Positions 9,322 to 19,094 of a stretch of DNA of 64,000 nucleotides are shown here, piece by piece; the first letter of the stretch is position 1; each line of letters starts with the position of its first letter. The notes beneath the pieces were generated by a model, which did no database searches, was not told the DNA's origin, and saw only the letters and a program-made list of their open reading frames with translations. Made by a program: the position numbers and the translations under genes. Origin of the DNA: Piezodorus guildinii (taxonomy: Eukaryota > Arthropoda > Insecta > Hemiptera > Pentatomidae); contig CM041292.1 of NCBI GenBank assembly GCA_023052935.1, positions 103,111,906 through 103,175,905 on the forward strand, in the 5' to 3' direction.

Positions 9322-9539
9322 GCCGGGAAGCGAAATATATGCAAGTGATGTCCGGAGTGATGTGGATGTGAACAACTCGGACCATGAACAAGGTTGATGA
9401 CATAAAGGAAAAAAGGAAAAAGAAAAAGAAGCTGAATTGTAAATATGATGTAATGTAATGTATTGTAATGTTATGCTTAATTTGAATTATTATTATTGAA
9501 TTATAGTTGTCCATTGTAACTTTATAAAAATATATACGA
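9322..9539 (+). other. 3' UTR of the U2-headed element
   Basis: About 218 bp. It starts GC-balanced, passes through an A/G-rich run (near 9409-9432) and several TGTAATG repeats, and ends AT-rich at TATATACGA before the right-hand 99-bp repeat. In RLE elements the 3' UTR is normally the RNA feature bound by the protein for target-primed reverse transcription. No stable fold was computed. Confidence 0.6.
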
Positions 9540-9730
9540 TATCATTGATATTTAAATGACAAAACTGCTACGGTCATCAAACTTGTATTTTAATTTTATT
9601 CTTTTTCTATTTTTATGTAATGCCACTTTATCATTGTCTGTTGTAAATATTTTATGAATGTGGTCTTATATCACTATTACTATTTTGTTACAAATTGTAA
9701 TACATCTCAATAAATATAATAAAAAAAAAG
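9540..9730 (+). mobile_element. Right 99-bp direct repeat and Jockey-like 3' UTR tail
   Basis: 9540-9638 repeats 5359-5457 exactly. The continuing sequence (TGTAAATATTTTATGAATG, then ACAAATTGTAATACATCTC, AATAAATATAAT and an A run at about 9720-9729) resembles the 3' UTR of the Jockey family at 46.2-46.35 kb (TGTAAATATTGTATGAATG...). The pre-insertion site therefore looks like U2 nt 1-41 fused to a Jockey-type 3' tail, a chimera typical of template switching during LINE reverse transcription. Confidence 0.65.
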
Positions 9731-9860
9731 AAAATATTTTTAAGGGAGGCCAGAATAATAAAGGAATTTTTCATTTCATTTTAATTTCATAAATAATGCC
9801 TGCATCTTTTTTACATATACGTAGTTGAAGTCAAAGAGACTGATCAATATGTATGCACAG

Positions 9861-9861
9861 G

Positions 9862-9926
<65 letters not shown>
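9861..9926. repeat. (TA)n microsatellite
   Basis: About 33 TA units followed by a T run. Similar long TA tracts occur at about 10453-10502, 11516-11564, 35707-35771, 47680-47744, 50648-50701, 51519-51564, 53552-53600 and 58349-58417. Confidence 0.97.
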
Positions 9927-9935
<9 letters not shown>

Positions 9936-9938
9936 TTT

Positions 9939-10244
9939 ATAAAATTGGAGGCTGATAGTTAACTTCACGACTATTTTATTTAGTTATGGTGCACTGGCAC
10001 TATTTTATTTAGTTATAGTGCACTACGTTTTGGCTATAATGCCATCTTCTAGCAGAACAATTTTTATCTTATGGTGAGTGGGTACTTACACCCAGAAACC
10101 TTATATATGAATTGTCTGGATGTTAGCTCCCACTCACCGTAAGATACAAATTGTTCTTAGCACGAGAAGGTAGCATTATAGCCGAAACGTAGTGCATAAC
10201 TAAATAAAATAGTAGTAAAGTTAATTATCAACCTCCAATTTTAT
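9939..10244. mobile_element. Fold-back element with ~120-bp inverted arms
   Basis: The left arm (ATAAAATTGGAGGCTGATAG... to about 10081) and right arm (about 10123-10244, ending ...CAACCTCCAATTTTAT) are inverted copies with scattered differences. The left arm has an extra ~35-bp internal duplication (GTGCACT.../TTTATTTAGTTAT). Arms carry the motif GGCATTATAGCCGAAACGTAG or close variants. It has no coding capacity. It could be a non-autonomous DNA element or two inverted ends of a Penelope-like element; I cannot decide. Confidence 0.7.
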
Positions 10245-10448
10245 ATCCAGACTTTGACTTAAAATAATCTACATCTAATTAATATGTATATTAATTAGAT
10301 GTATTTTTTTTTCCAGTGGCGCGACAGGCCGTGTAGGCCCTGGGTCTCGCGGTGTAAACTCCTGCTAGTTTACTCACGTTTCACGATGCCATTTTTAGTG
10401 TAGGGTCATCACTCCCTACGACTAATTTTGCGAGTGGCCACCCTTTGG

Positions 10449-10511
<63 letters not shown>

Positions 10512-10689
10512 TTTTTTTTATCTCCTTTATAACAAATAGTGCAACAGTACAGGCTTTTCAGAACTTGTTCTACCTTTGAGGTATACAATTTATATGTTCG
10601 TAAGCGCATATTTATATAATAACGTATAATTTATATACGAAGACACATTTTCGTGAGAGTAACCACAGGTTACAATTAACTTTTAATAA
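10245..10689. other. Unassigned, with (TA)n at 10453-10502
   Basis: 10313-10450 is less AT-rich (GGCGCGACAGGCCGTG..., then 'gagtggccaccctttggcc') and may be a fragment of an unidentified repeat. It ends directly in the TA tract. The remainder is AT-rich. Confidence 0.35.
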
Positions 10690-11060
10690 GTCAGCGATCG
10701 AATACTTACCATCACCAATTCGGATCCTTACTGACTGGTAGGAATAAGCTTTAGTTAGAAGGGATGACCGGATTCAGACGCGATGCGACCGCCCAGGACA
10801 GCCGTAACAGATTGAGGACCAAACGAGATTAAGATCTCGGTGCCCTTTATTGCCGGCCATGTATATTTCATGAGTTGATCCGCTAATGGGCGGCGGTACC
10901 CCAGCGCCCCAGCTAAGCCCTAGGTACCGCTACGGGAAAGTAAGCTCACTTTCCATTTCCTGAGGCCGTGACCTCCTAGCAGGTGCACTGTGTCGTCGTC
11001 CTTCCTCCGAAGGCTACCGCCTTACTTCTTCTAGGAATAGTATGTTCATAGCTGCTTATA
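10690..11060. other. GC-rich island of unknown origin
   Basis: About 370 bp of markedly higher GC, including CGGCGGTACCCCAGCGCCC near 10890-10908 and a region with GACCGCCCAGGACAGCCG. No open frame, RNA motif or terminal repeat was recognised. Its composition against the AT-rich flanks suggests a transposon fragment (for example a LINE 5' UTR), but that is only a guess. Confidence 0.3.
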
Positions 11061-11509
11061 GGAACGTCACCAGTCAAAGACTTGATTAATTTTTAAGCAA
11101 TATATTTGCTGCGGCACAATTATTGTTATATAAGTAAGTAATCCCTTCAAGTAGATTACAAATTAAAATGGCTTTCACAGAATCAGATCCTGTTGTTGCT
11201 CAGTAGGCTGCTTTCCTTAAAGCCACACTACACCGCGGGAGTAGGGGAAAAACGTAAAATATGAAAATGTGTAAAGGTTGGATGTGATGTTGGAGATAGT
11301 AGACAGATTTTCAGCGTATTTATAATGAATAAACAATAATCGTATTTTCAAAAAAACTTCATTATTTTTATGTTTTATTTACAAGGGCAAAAAACCACGT
11401 TATTTTTGCAATACAATTTATTAAACAAGTTGTTATTGTTGCCCGAAATTCAGAATTTAATCAGAAGACGATCAACTTACCTATCAATAAAAAAAAAAAA
11501 AAAAAAAAA

Positions 11510-11571
<62 letters not shown>

Positions 11572-12265
11572 CACACACACACATAAATAAAATAATAGGA
11601 ACAATAAACATAAATGTTATGTAATTCCATAGTAAGAATTTGTGTGTACTTACTGGTCTTATATTTAGGCATTTATAAAATATTAATAGTATTTAAATCT
11701 GAGGAGAATACCTGTGCACCTATCAATAATTACTAATATAATATTAGGATAAAAATTACTAATTGACAGATTTTTACTAGCGTTATAAACACAGCAATTC
11801 AATCATAGCGACTACTGAATAAATACACAAACATTTCAGAAGGGCCATAAAGATCCTTATTATAAAGTTTATGATACGGCATAAATAAAGTTGAGAGTCA
11901 TGCAGATATAAATCGATAGTTCACCGTCCCGCAGGTTTAGAAATCGGAAAAAGGGGTCGTTGTGTTTAAGAATGTTGAATATCTTACCGTATAAAATAGT
12001 CCCATAACTCTTTTGTAATGGTCCATTTACATATATATCTTAAGGAGGTTTTATGCGAATAATGTATTCCATACAGAATGTAATATTCATCTTCTTAGTT
12101 TATGTATTCCTAACACTTATATTCAAACACGTTTTTGCCCACAACTGGGTTTAATGGTATGGTATGGTCGTGTTACCTGTACGCATTTACAGAGCGTAAA
12201 TTACCGTGACTTATGTGCTATATGGCTTTGAAACCTGATCAACATGGGAATGTATAAGAAAAAAA
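11061..12265. other. Unassigned AT-rich stretch with microsatellites
   Basis: Contains an A run (11490-11510), a (TA)n tract (11516-11564) and a short (CA)n (11565-11582). Open frames through these tracts are artefacts of the repeats. Near 12205-12235 the plus strand reads TYVLYGFET, faintly like the C-terminal region of RTE-type LINEs. Confidence 0.4.
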
Positions 12266-12266
12266 A

Positions 12267-13944
12267 TCATATGTTTTTTTTTTTAGAAACAATTCTTTAT
12301 TTAGGAATATTACAATCTGTCCAATTCAGGACATTTTTAATAGTGACAACGTACAACATCCATACTACATTCACACAATATATACAAAACAATAAATTTA
12401 TATAATAATAATAATAATACAATATACATATATACAAAACAAAATCAATAAAAATATACACAAAAGTCACTCATACCTGTATACAATTCACAAGCATACA
12501 GCACGTGAGTAGAGAATCTAGCCAATGCTAGAACTCCAATATACATGTTACAAGAGGTCACGAGGCCACTGCCGTTTCAACCTTCTAGGAGGATGGTAAG
12601 GATGTGTGGAGCTGGATAAGGATTGAGCTAGGGGATTAGGGTGATGGATAAGGTTCTGATGAAATTTAGAGAATTTTAATGGTATAAGGTCTAAAATAAA
12701 TGGAATAATTAGAGCGCGGTGTAAGGTATGGTTGGATACATAATAAGGGGCATTAACTATTGTTCGGAGGACTTTAGATTGAAAGGATTGAATGCGTTTG
12801 ATGTTAGATAATTTGGCTGTCCCCCACAGTTGAAGTCCGTAGGTCCAGATAGGTTTCAGTACTGTCTTGTATATTAAGAGTTTGTTCTCGATAGATAGTT
12901 TTGAATTTCTGTTCAGTAGTCTGTATAATTGTCCAAATCGTCGATTAAGTTCTTGTCGCTTAAGTCTAGTATGCGGGTTCCAAGTTAGTCTTTTGTCCAG
13001 AAGGAAGCCAAGATACTGGACTGTGTCGGAGAAAGGAAGCGGAACGGAGTTAAAGAGAACTGGAGGGCAGGATTGTCTTCGAAGGGTAAAGGTGACATGT
13101 TTGCATTTGGATTGATTGACTTTGATTCCCAGTTGTTACACCAGTCTTCAATCTGAGAAAGGTGCGTTTGGAGGCCTATAGATGCAATTTCGGGATCTAA
13201 GTGAGAGGATAGGATAGCTGTGTCATCAGCGTACGTTGCTAGGAAGGTATTAGAGCAAACAGGAATATCTGCCGTGTATATATTGTAAAGGATGGAACCA
13301 AGGACACTGCCCTAAGGAACACCGGATTCGATGGATAATAATTGGAATATTCTGCACCGCAGCGAATTCGGAAGGAGCGGTTTGATAAATAAAGAATTGT
13401 CACAAGCCGAAAGAGAAGAAAGGAAGGAACTAAAGGATTAGAAACGGACGGTTGCCAGCTCCCTCTTTAATTGTCTACAATAAAAGTTATCGGAGCGGCG
13501 ACCTGTGGGGTGACGGGTGCGTTGCCATAAGGACTTGGATCGGCGATTGGTGCGGATGAGGTCTATGAGGTGTTGTGGTAAATGATTTTGGTTATGACTT
13601 ATCTGGGAGTGCTTGGGAGAGGAGGCAGTCCAAACAGCTTGTTTAATAGCGATGGTGAAGGAGTTTACGGCATCGTCAAGGTCATCTGGAGTTTTGAGTT
13701 TCACTCTGAGGTGAATATCACTGGTCAGGATTTGGCGAAAAAGGTCCCAGTTTACTGGTCCTCTGATGAATGACGGTGGGGTGGGTTTAGGAATAGGAGT
13801 TAGGGATACATTAAGGAGCAATGGACTATGGTCAGAGGACAGTTCATCAAGGCGAGTCACCGACATGTTCAGGGAGCCTAATCCGCTGTGAATGAAGAAG
13901 TCAAGGATGTCAGGATTACGGTTAGGATCAGTTGGATATGTTTC
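12267..13944 (-). mobile_element. Jockey copy, 5'-truncated and internally deleted
   Basis: The minus-strand copy has its A-tail as a T run at about 12271-12284 and its 5' end near 13938. The 3' UTR matches the other Jockey copies (AATATTACAATCTGTCC in the plus orientation). Short flanking ACATAT matches are compatible with a TSD but ambiguous because of the A-tail. Relative to the full element it lacks about 750 bp of ORF2 between sites equivalent to ~44495 and ~45245, joined near 13393. Confidence 0.88.
12555..13940 (-). pseudogene. Jockey ORF2 remnant (endonuclease C-terminus fused to RT C-terminus)
   Basis: Read on the minus strand from 13940: the end of the APE endonuclease (RLDELSSDHSPLLLNVSL, with the catalytic SDH at about 13850), the linker (FIRGPVNWDLFRQIL...), then a jump into the RT at GVPQGSVLG (about 13322-13296) and the catalytic box as TYADDTAILSS at about 13240-13210. 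The C-terminal region runs to PRDLL-like residues near 12555. The missing block removes RT fingers and motif A, so the RT is dead. Stops and frameshifts occur in the C-terminal half. The deletion joins two AT-rich stretches of limited similarity. Confidence 0.87.
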
Positions 13945-14040
13945 TAATAAAATATATCTTTTTCTCTACGGCCTTCTTAATTACGTCAACAACAAAAAAT
14001 ATATAAAAAAGATTCTAATACCGTTCATATGTATATGTAT
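13945..14040. other. Short AT-rich spacer
   Basis: Lies between the Jockey 5' end and a LINE-like 3' region. Nothing recognised. Confidence 0.4.
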
Positions 14041-14530
14041 ATTTATGGTATGCCGAGCTGATGTGGCTTTACCCAAAGTATCGACGGCAATACTTTCTAG
14101 AAACTTACCTCTACCAATCCTTCAAAACTCAAAGAACCCCTCTATATTTACATGTTCACCACACTATCCTCTGTACACTCTATCAACCCCTTGAACCTGG
14201 TCATTCCATCCCACAGAATTGCTTCCTCTAAGAGATACTTTGTCATACGTGCATCTTCATTTTGAAATTCCTTACCCATGTCGATTCGTACATGGCAATC
14301 CTTACCTTCCTTTAAGCATCACCTGTTTATCCATCTCCTCGAACATCAATTTGCCGTGCTTTTATAAACTTAACTATCTGGCCTCTTTATTTGTATCTTA
14401 ATTCTCTCTATTTTTATGTTTTGATATGTTTTATTTCTTTAAGGTAGTAATATGACTTTGTATGTTTATATATATTTATATTATTCTAAGGGGACTAGCT
14501 GTCCCAAAATAAAATTTATTTTCATTTCAT
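14041..14530 (+). mobile_element. LINE-like 3' region ending GGGGACTAGCTGTCCC plus AT tail
   Basis: A pyrimidine-rich, coding-like stretch (14050-14400) is followed by a 3' tail with the small palindrome GGGGACTAGCTGTCCC (about 14490-14505), AAAATAAAATTTATT and (ATTTC)-like repeats. The minus-strand segment at 38197-38430 has a comparable end. The protein frames (14041-14194, 14219-14401) are not recognisable as a family. I infer a 5'-truncated LINE; a chance AT-rich match remains possible. Confidence 0.45.
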
Positions 14531-15302
14531 ATGCTCTATTAACGAAAAAAAATATTAATATTAGCCTGTAAAAAGTTAAAATAAATGAATACAAATTGGG
14601 TCCTATAGATTTGTTCCTTTTAACATCTAAGGCGATTTTTTATGGTTTAAATTTAGATAGCGCGCTACACATGACGTCCGTTTACTTCCCTCGTTAAAAT
14701 CACCTCAAGACTATTTAAATAAAGTTAAGGTTAGAAGAGGCTAACAAATTACATTAAGCTCCGATGGAAACAAGTATATCAGACAATCCCTCAGTTTTAT
14801 CCGCTTTTTATCACAATGTATTACCGTGTAAAACAGTGTGTATAACATAACATTTTTTTATAAAATACTTATTTAGCTTTTCAACATCTATATTAACTAT
14901 CCTTATGTTCGATAAAAAATATGTTTGCACTTTTCTCCTTTATTTGAATATCTCATTCGTTCAAGATATATATTTACCCAATATTTATCAATGGTAAAAA
15001 TATGATATGGGTATTTGTTTTTATTATACAATCCAAGATACTTTAAAGAAGGAAGAGTTAAACTATCAGAATTTAAGCACTGTCAGACTTCAATCAATTT
15101 GAAACCTACATGGCATTAAAGCCCACTAAAGTTTCCATCTTTAAAGTGAGTTTAATAAAAATCGTTAGAGGCGTTTTTGAAAAAAATAAATCATAAAAGG
15201 TTGCAAAGTATAAAGTTGGCTGATTTTTTAAAAAAGTTGCTGTAACATCTCAGGCATATAAAATATGTAATTTCAGTTTTATACAACTTGTTGTTTTCGG
15301 GC

Positions 15303-16340
15303 AAATTAGAGATCTAACAATAGGGACGTGGAACGTTAGAAGTTTAAATACGGCAGGTGGGTTAAAGTCGGTCGCGAATGAAGTTAAGGGGTACCATTTA
15401 GATATCGTTGCATTACAAGAGGTTCGCTGGCCAGGGGAGGGTTCGTTAACAGAAGGAAAGTACACTATTTGGTACGGTGGGAGCGTTAATTATTGTTTAG
15501 GTACCGGGTTTCTGATTAGGAATAGATTTCTTTCCGCATTACGGGATGTACAGTTCTTTAGTGAAAGAATATCGGTTGCTATATTTCAAGGTCGTTGGTC
15601 TAAAATCGCTTTATAAAAATTCATTCTCCCATCGAAGATAGTGATGATAAAGTAAAATGCGAATTTTATGATAAACTAGAGTCGGTTTACGATAAGTTAC
15701 CGCGAAATTACATTAAAATAATACTAGGTGACGCAAACGCAAATGTTGGAAGGGAAGAAGTATATCGTCCTACAATCGGTAAAGAAAGTTTGCACGAATA
15801 TAGTAATGATAATGGGACCCGACTAATAAACTTTGACATTTCGAAAAACCTAATAATCAAAAGTACTAAGTTTAAACATAAGGATATTCATAAGTATACG
15901 TGGACATCGCCGGATGGACAAACTAGAAATCAAATAGATCATGTTTTAGTACAAAACAGATGGCAAAGTAGCATAATTAACGTGAGATCGTATCGTGGTG
16001 CAGAATGCGGTTCTGATCATGAATTAGTAGTCGCGAAACTTCGACAAAAACTAAATACAAAAAAGAGAACACCGAACTATATTCATCCCGAGAATTTTGA
16101 TTTAGTTAAATTGAACAACCCCGAAATTAGAAAACAATTCGCGATAGAAGTAAAAAATAGGTTCGAAGCTTTGGAATCTTCAGACGAGGAACACGAAGAT
16201 GTAAACAAATTATGGGAAGAGATCAGGGATAATATTAAAGAGGTCGGTAATTTATGTCTTGGGAAAAACGAAAATAAAAAGAACAAAACCTGGTTCGACG
16301 GGGATTGTCAAAATATGTGTGAAAAAAGTAACCGCTAAAC
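15303..16340 (+). pseudogene. APE-type endonuclease domain of the RTE-like LINE, broken
   Basis: Translates as ...LTIGTWNVRSLNTAGGLKS, then YHLDIVALQEVRWPGEGS (catalytic Glu), GTGFLIRNRFLSALRDVQ, a frame change near 15615, then IKIILGDANANVGREE (Asp/Asn pair), DGQTRNQIDHVLVQNRW and YRGAECGSDHELVVAKL (terminal Asp-His). These are the EEP/APE signature residues in order. The enzyme nicks target DNA to prime reverse transcription. At least one frameshift and stop separate the two halves. The longest open piece, 15790-16338, ends where the linker to RT begins. Confidence 0.88.
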
Positions 16341-17650
16341 TTAATTCCTTAAATAATCCAAGCGATAATAATGTGGCTTACTTTCGGTAAGTAAAAAAAT
16401 GAAACTTCAAAATTCTTAAAAAATAAGAAAAGAGAGTATCTTAAAGGCAAAATAATAGAAATAGAAAAAGACAGAAGCGAAAATAACGTAAGAGAGATGT
16501 ACAAAGATATAAACAAATCGCGTAAAAGATTTGAAACTCTATTGAATGGGGTTAAAGATGCGAATAACAATATAATTGCGGATCCGACTGAGATATTAAA
16601 TAAATTTAAACAACACTTTGACGGCATTCTAAATACGGAATATAATAATAAATCTCCTCCCTCTGAATACCAGAGCGCTGAACCATGGATAGACGCACCG
16701 AGTAAAGAGGAAGTCGAAATGGCGATAGGAAAATTAAAACGTTATAAAGCTGCAGGAAATGATAATATCACAAGTGAATTAATCAAGGCGTGTGGAGAAG
16801 CGGGCGTTTCCAAATTACATGTTTTAGTTAAAAAGATCTGGGAAAATGGAAAGAATCAATACTTTTTCCGATTTACAAAAAAAGACCGAGGACGGATTGT
16901 AACGAATATCGTGGGATCTCTCTTCTCCCAGTATGCTATAAAATATTCTCGTCAATACTAACTAGCCGAACCACGGAATACTCGGAGGAAATTATCGGAG
17001 ACTACCAATGTGGTTTTCGGCGGAATCGCTCGACTATTGATCAGATAATTTCCTTACGTCAAATATTAGAGAGGAAGCTGGAATATAACGGTGTAGTCCA
17101 TCAACTCTATGTTTCTACATATCAACCAAGGCTTATGATTCCATAGACCGTCATAAGCTGTATAACATCATGATTGAACAGGGAATACCTAGACAGTTAG
17201 TAAACCTAGTAGAGATGTGTTTGTCGGAAACATTTCATAAAGTTAGAATCGGTCATAATTACTCCGAGAGATTTGAGGTGCGATCGGTTTTGAAACAGGG
17301 TGACTCCCTTTCACCTGTTTTGTTTGATATAGCTTTAGAATATGTCATAGAAAAGGTGATGTGTACCGAGAAAGGCTTAAATATGGGTGACAAGATTCCG
17401 GTTTTGGGGTATACCGATGATTTGGTACTGCTAGGTGAAGACACGGAAACCATACAACTAAATACAAATGTGTTAATAAAAACCTGTAAACAAATAGGAC
17501 TCGAATTAAATACCGATAAGACGAAATATATGATTAGTAGCAGAAATGGTGGCGATCTTGATGATATTAATATTTCAGGGCATACTTTTGAACATGTAGA
17601 GAAATTCAAGTATTTAGGTTCAATGATAACAAGAAAAAATGAAATCTAGG
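16341..17650 (+). pseudogene. Reverse transcriptase domain of the RTE-like LINE, broken
   Basis: The open piece 16497-16961 covers the RT N-terminal region (SKEEVEMAIGKLKRYKAAG, then DNITSELIKACGE). A disrupted segment (about 16950-17165) still reads DYQCGFRRNRSTIDQI and a scrambled motif A. The open piece 17170-17649 carries VLKQGDSLSPVLFDIAL (motif B) and the catalytic box as LGYTDDLVLLGED at about 17404-17442, with Thr in place of the usual Ala. KYLGSMI marks the end of the palm. The usual template-priming activity is lost through the frameshift at motif A. Confidence 0.88.
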
Positions 17651-18204
17651 AAGAAATAAAGTCCCAGTTAAAGGTGGGAAATGCGTATTATTATTCAGTT
17701 GCTAAATTGCTTAGCTCGCGGCTTCTGTCTAAAAACTTAAGGTTAGAATTTATAAAACTATTATTCTTCCGACGGTTCTTTACGGATGTGAAACGTGGCC
17801 GCTTACTTTGAAGGATGATCAACTTCTTAAGGTTTTCGAAAATAAGGTACTGTGTAAAATATTTGGTCCGAAGAGAGATGAGGCCACTGGGGAGTTTAGA
17901 AGGTTGCACAACGCGGAATTGCGGAGTTTGTTTAGAGTTTGTGAATATAATTGAGTTGATAGCTTCGCGGAGACTCAAATGGGAGCTTAAAGTTGTTGGG
18001 CTTGGTGAGGAACGGATTCTGAGAAAGTTGGTATTCGCTGAACCGACTGGTAGGCGTCCGAAAGGTAGGCCGAAGCGTCGATAGGAGGATTGCATTAAGG
18101 CTGATCTTGGGGGCTTGGGCTTGACCGGTGAACATTGGACGAGTCTGTGCAGGCGAAGTTTGGTAGAATAGGCATCGAACCTTCGGGTTCGGTAAGCCTA
18201 TTAT
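17651..18204 (+). pseudogene. C-terminal region of the RTE-like LINE ORF2
   Basis: Pieces in shifting frames read LPTVLYGCETWPLTL (about 17760-17810), DQLLKVFENKVLCKIFGP (about 17818-17870), RRLHNAELRSLF, and near the end EPTGRRPKGRPKRR (about 18040-18080), ending shortly before the A-tail. The same blocks, more diverged, occur at 2085-2310 and 3111-3300. Function beyond RT is unclear in the family. Confidence 0.8.
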
Positions 18205-18348
18205 AAAAAAAAAAAAATATTGTTTTCGGGCTTGTCTACCACATACTTGGTCATTTCGACTCAGAGGTTCCAAGGGATTCTAAAATCTGTATTTTTTTGG
18301 TGAAAATACCCCTTCCTATTTCACAGATAGGTAAGTGAAAGTAAAAAT

Positions 18349-19094
18349 CGCAAATATTATCTATTGATTTTTCTTATCCTACAACTTTTGATCTCATAAA
18401 GTCAATTTTACTACTCTCTATTTTTCGTTGATAAACACCATAACACCAGGTAACTTAGTATATAAAAGCAAAATTAGTAACAGGTTACTCTTCTAATATT
18501 CGAATAGAAGTGAAAAATTTCACGTTTTTTAAATTATGGTTTTCTTTACAAAATGTTGTGCATTTTGAGTTTTAGATAATAGATTTTACTTTAGTAATAA
18601 ATGAGTAAGTTAATGATTACAGATTACCTCCTTTCCCTCTTCAAGGTGGTTATCATATAATTTCTCTAGCTCTCTGAGTCAGAAAGGCCTTCTTCAGAAA
18701 AGTATGATCATCTGGAAATTATTAGATATGAGGTTTTTAACGATCCTGGAATCTGCCTCGTGAATAAACCCCCTTACGACCCTAATACTAAGAATCCTTT
18801 TAAGTTTCTAAATAAGCATGTGCTTATTGGACAGTTGTGGCGGTAGCTGATGCTTAGTTATAGTAATTTGATGCAGGACATGACCTTTAGAGGTACAAAG
18901 GAATCCCATGAGGACCATTCATATAGCTCTGCTTCAGTAGAATCCTGATAAATTATTCAAAAGAAAGAAAACTCTGTATAAAGAGTTAAAACTTGTTTAA
19001 ACTTATTTGTGAATAAGCAGTTAAATCCTATTATAAAAACTGTACATGAAAAACGAAACAAGAATCCTTTGTTAAGTATTGGAAAGAAAATTAG
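18349..19094. other. Unassigned stretch
   Basis: Mostly AT-rich. About 18724-18845 reads as a short plausible frame (FNDPGICLVNKPPYDPNTK) with no family I recognise and no start or splice context. I do not call it a gene. Confidence 0.35.

Larger units (their letters stand above)
5456..9539 (+). mobile_element. U2-headed RLE non-LTR retrotransposon (Utopia-like), apparently intact
   Basis: About 4.08 kb. In order: U2 stub 2 (5456-5496), 5' UTR (5497-5727), one long ORF (5728-9321) and 3' UTR (to about 9539), flanked by perfect 99-bp direct repeats. The ORF has the layout of early-branching LINEs with a restriction-like endonuclease, which are typically site-specific. The U2 leader points to the Utopia lineage, the RLE elements known to insert in U2 snRNA genes. 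The body is visibly GC-rich against AT-rich surroundings. The perfect repeats and open frame argue for recent insertion. There is no poly(A) tail at the 3' junction. Family attribution is inference. Keno elements also target U2 but carry an APE endonuclease, which is not seen here. Confidence 0.82.
15291..18231 (+). mobile_element. RTE-like LINE, near full ORF length, with 12-bp TSD
   Basis: The element occupies about 15303-18219 and is flanked by TTGTTTTCGGGC at 15291-15302 and 18220-18231, a perfect 12-bp target-site duplication inside the ACTTACCT repeat. It contains endonuclease, RT and C-terminal regions and ends in a run of A (about 18205-18217). It is more complete than the related copy at 1.4-3.3 kb. 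It has frameshifts and stops but is still readable. A 5' UTR is not obvious, so the start may be slightly truncated. Confidence 0.9.
14655..18348 (+). repeat. ACTTACCT-family repeat copy split by an RTE-like LINE
   Basis: The left part (14655-15302) carries the family landmarks in order: a degraded left end, 'gatggaaacaagt', 'tagcttttcaacatctatatt', 'aatttaagcactgtcagac', 'agtttaataaaaatcgttag' and 'gctgtaacatctcaggcata'. The right part resumes at 18220 with 'cttggtcatttcgactcag' and ends at GGTAAGTGAAAGTAAAAAT (about 18330-18348). Without the insertion the copy is about 760 bp. It gives the orientation and both ends of the family. Confidence 0.85.

Noticed and set aside
9939..10244. Active hammerhead ribozyme
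   Set aside because: GAAA and stem II are present, but the CUGAUGA core half is not; kept only as a question under findings.
11370..11624. 84-aa frame and other frames through TA tracts (10409-10609, 35640-35831, 58287-58478)
   Set aside because: Peptides are mostly alternating Ile/Tyr from (TA)n repeats; not genes.
18724..18845. Host exon
   Set aside because: A short plausible reading (FNDPGICLVNKPPYDPN) but no family match, start codon or splice context that I can defend.
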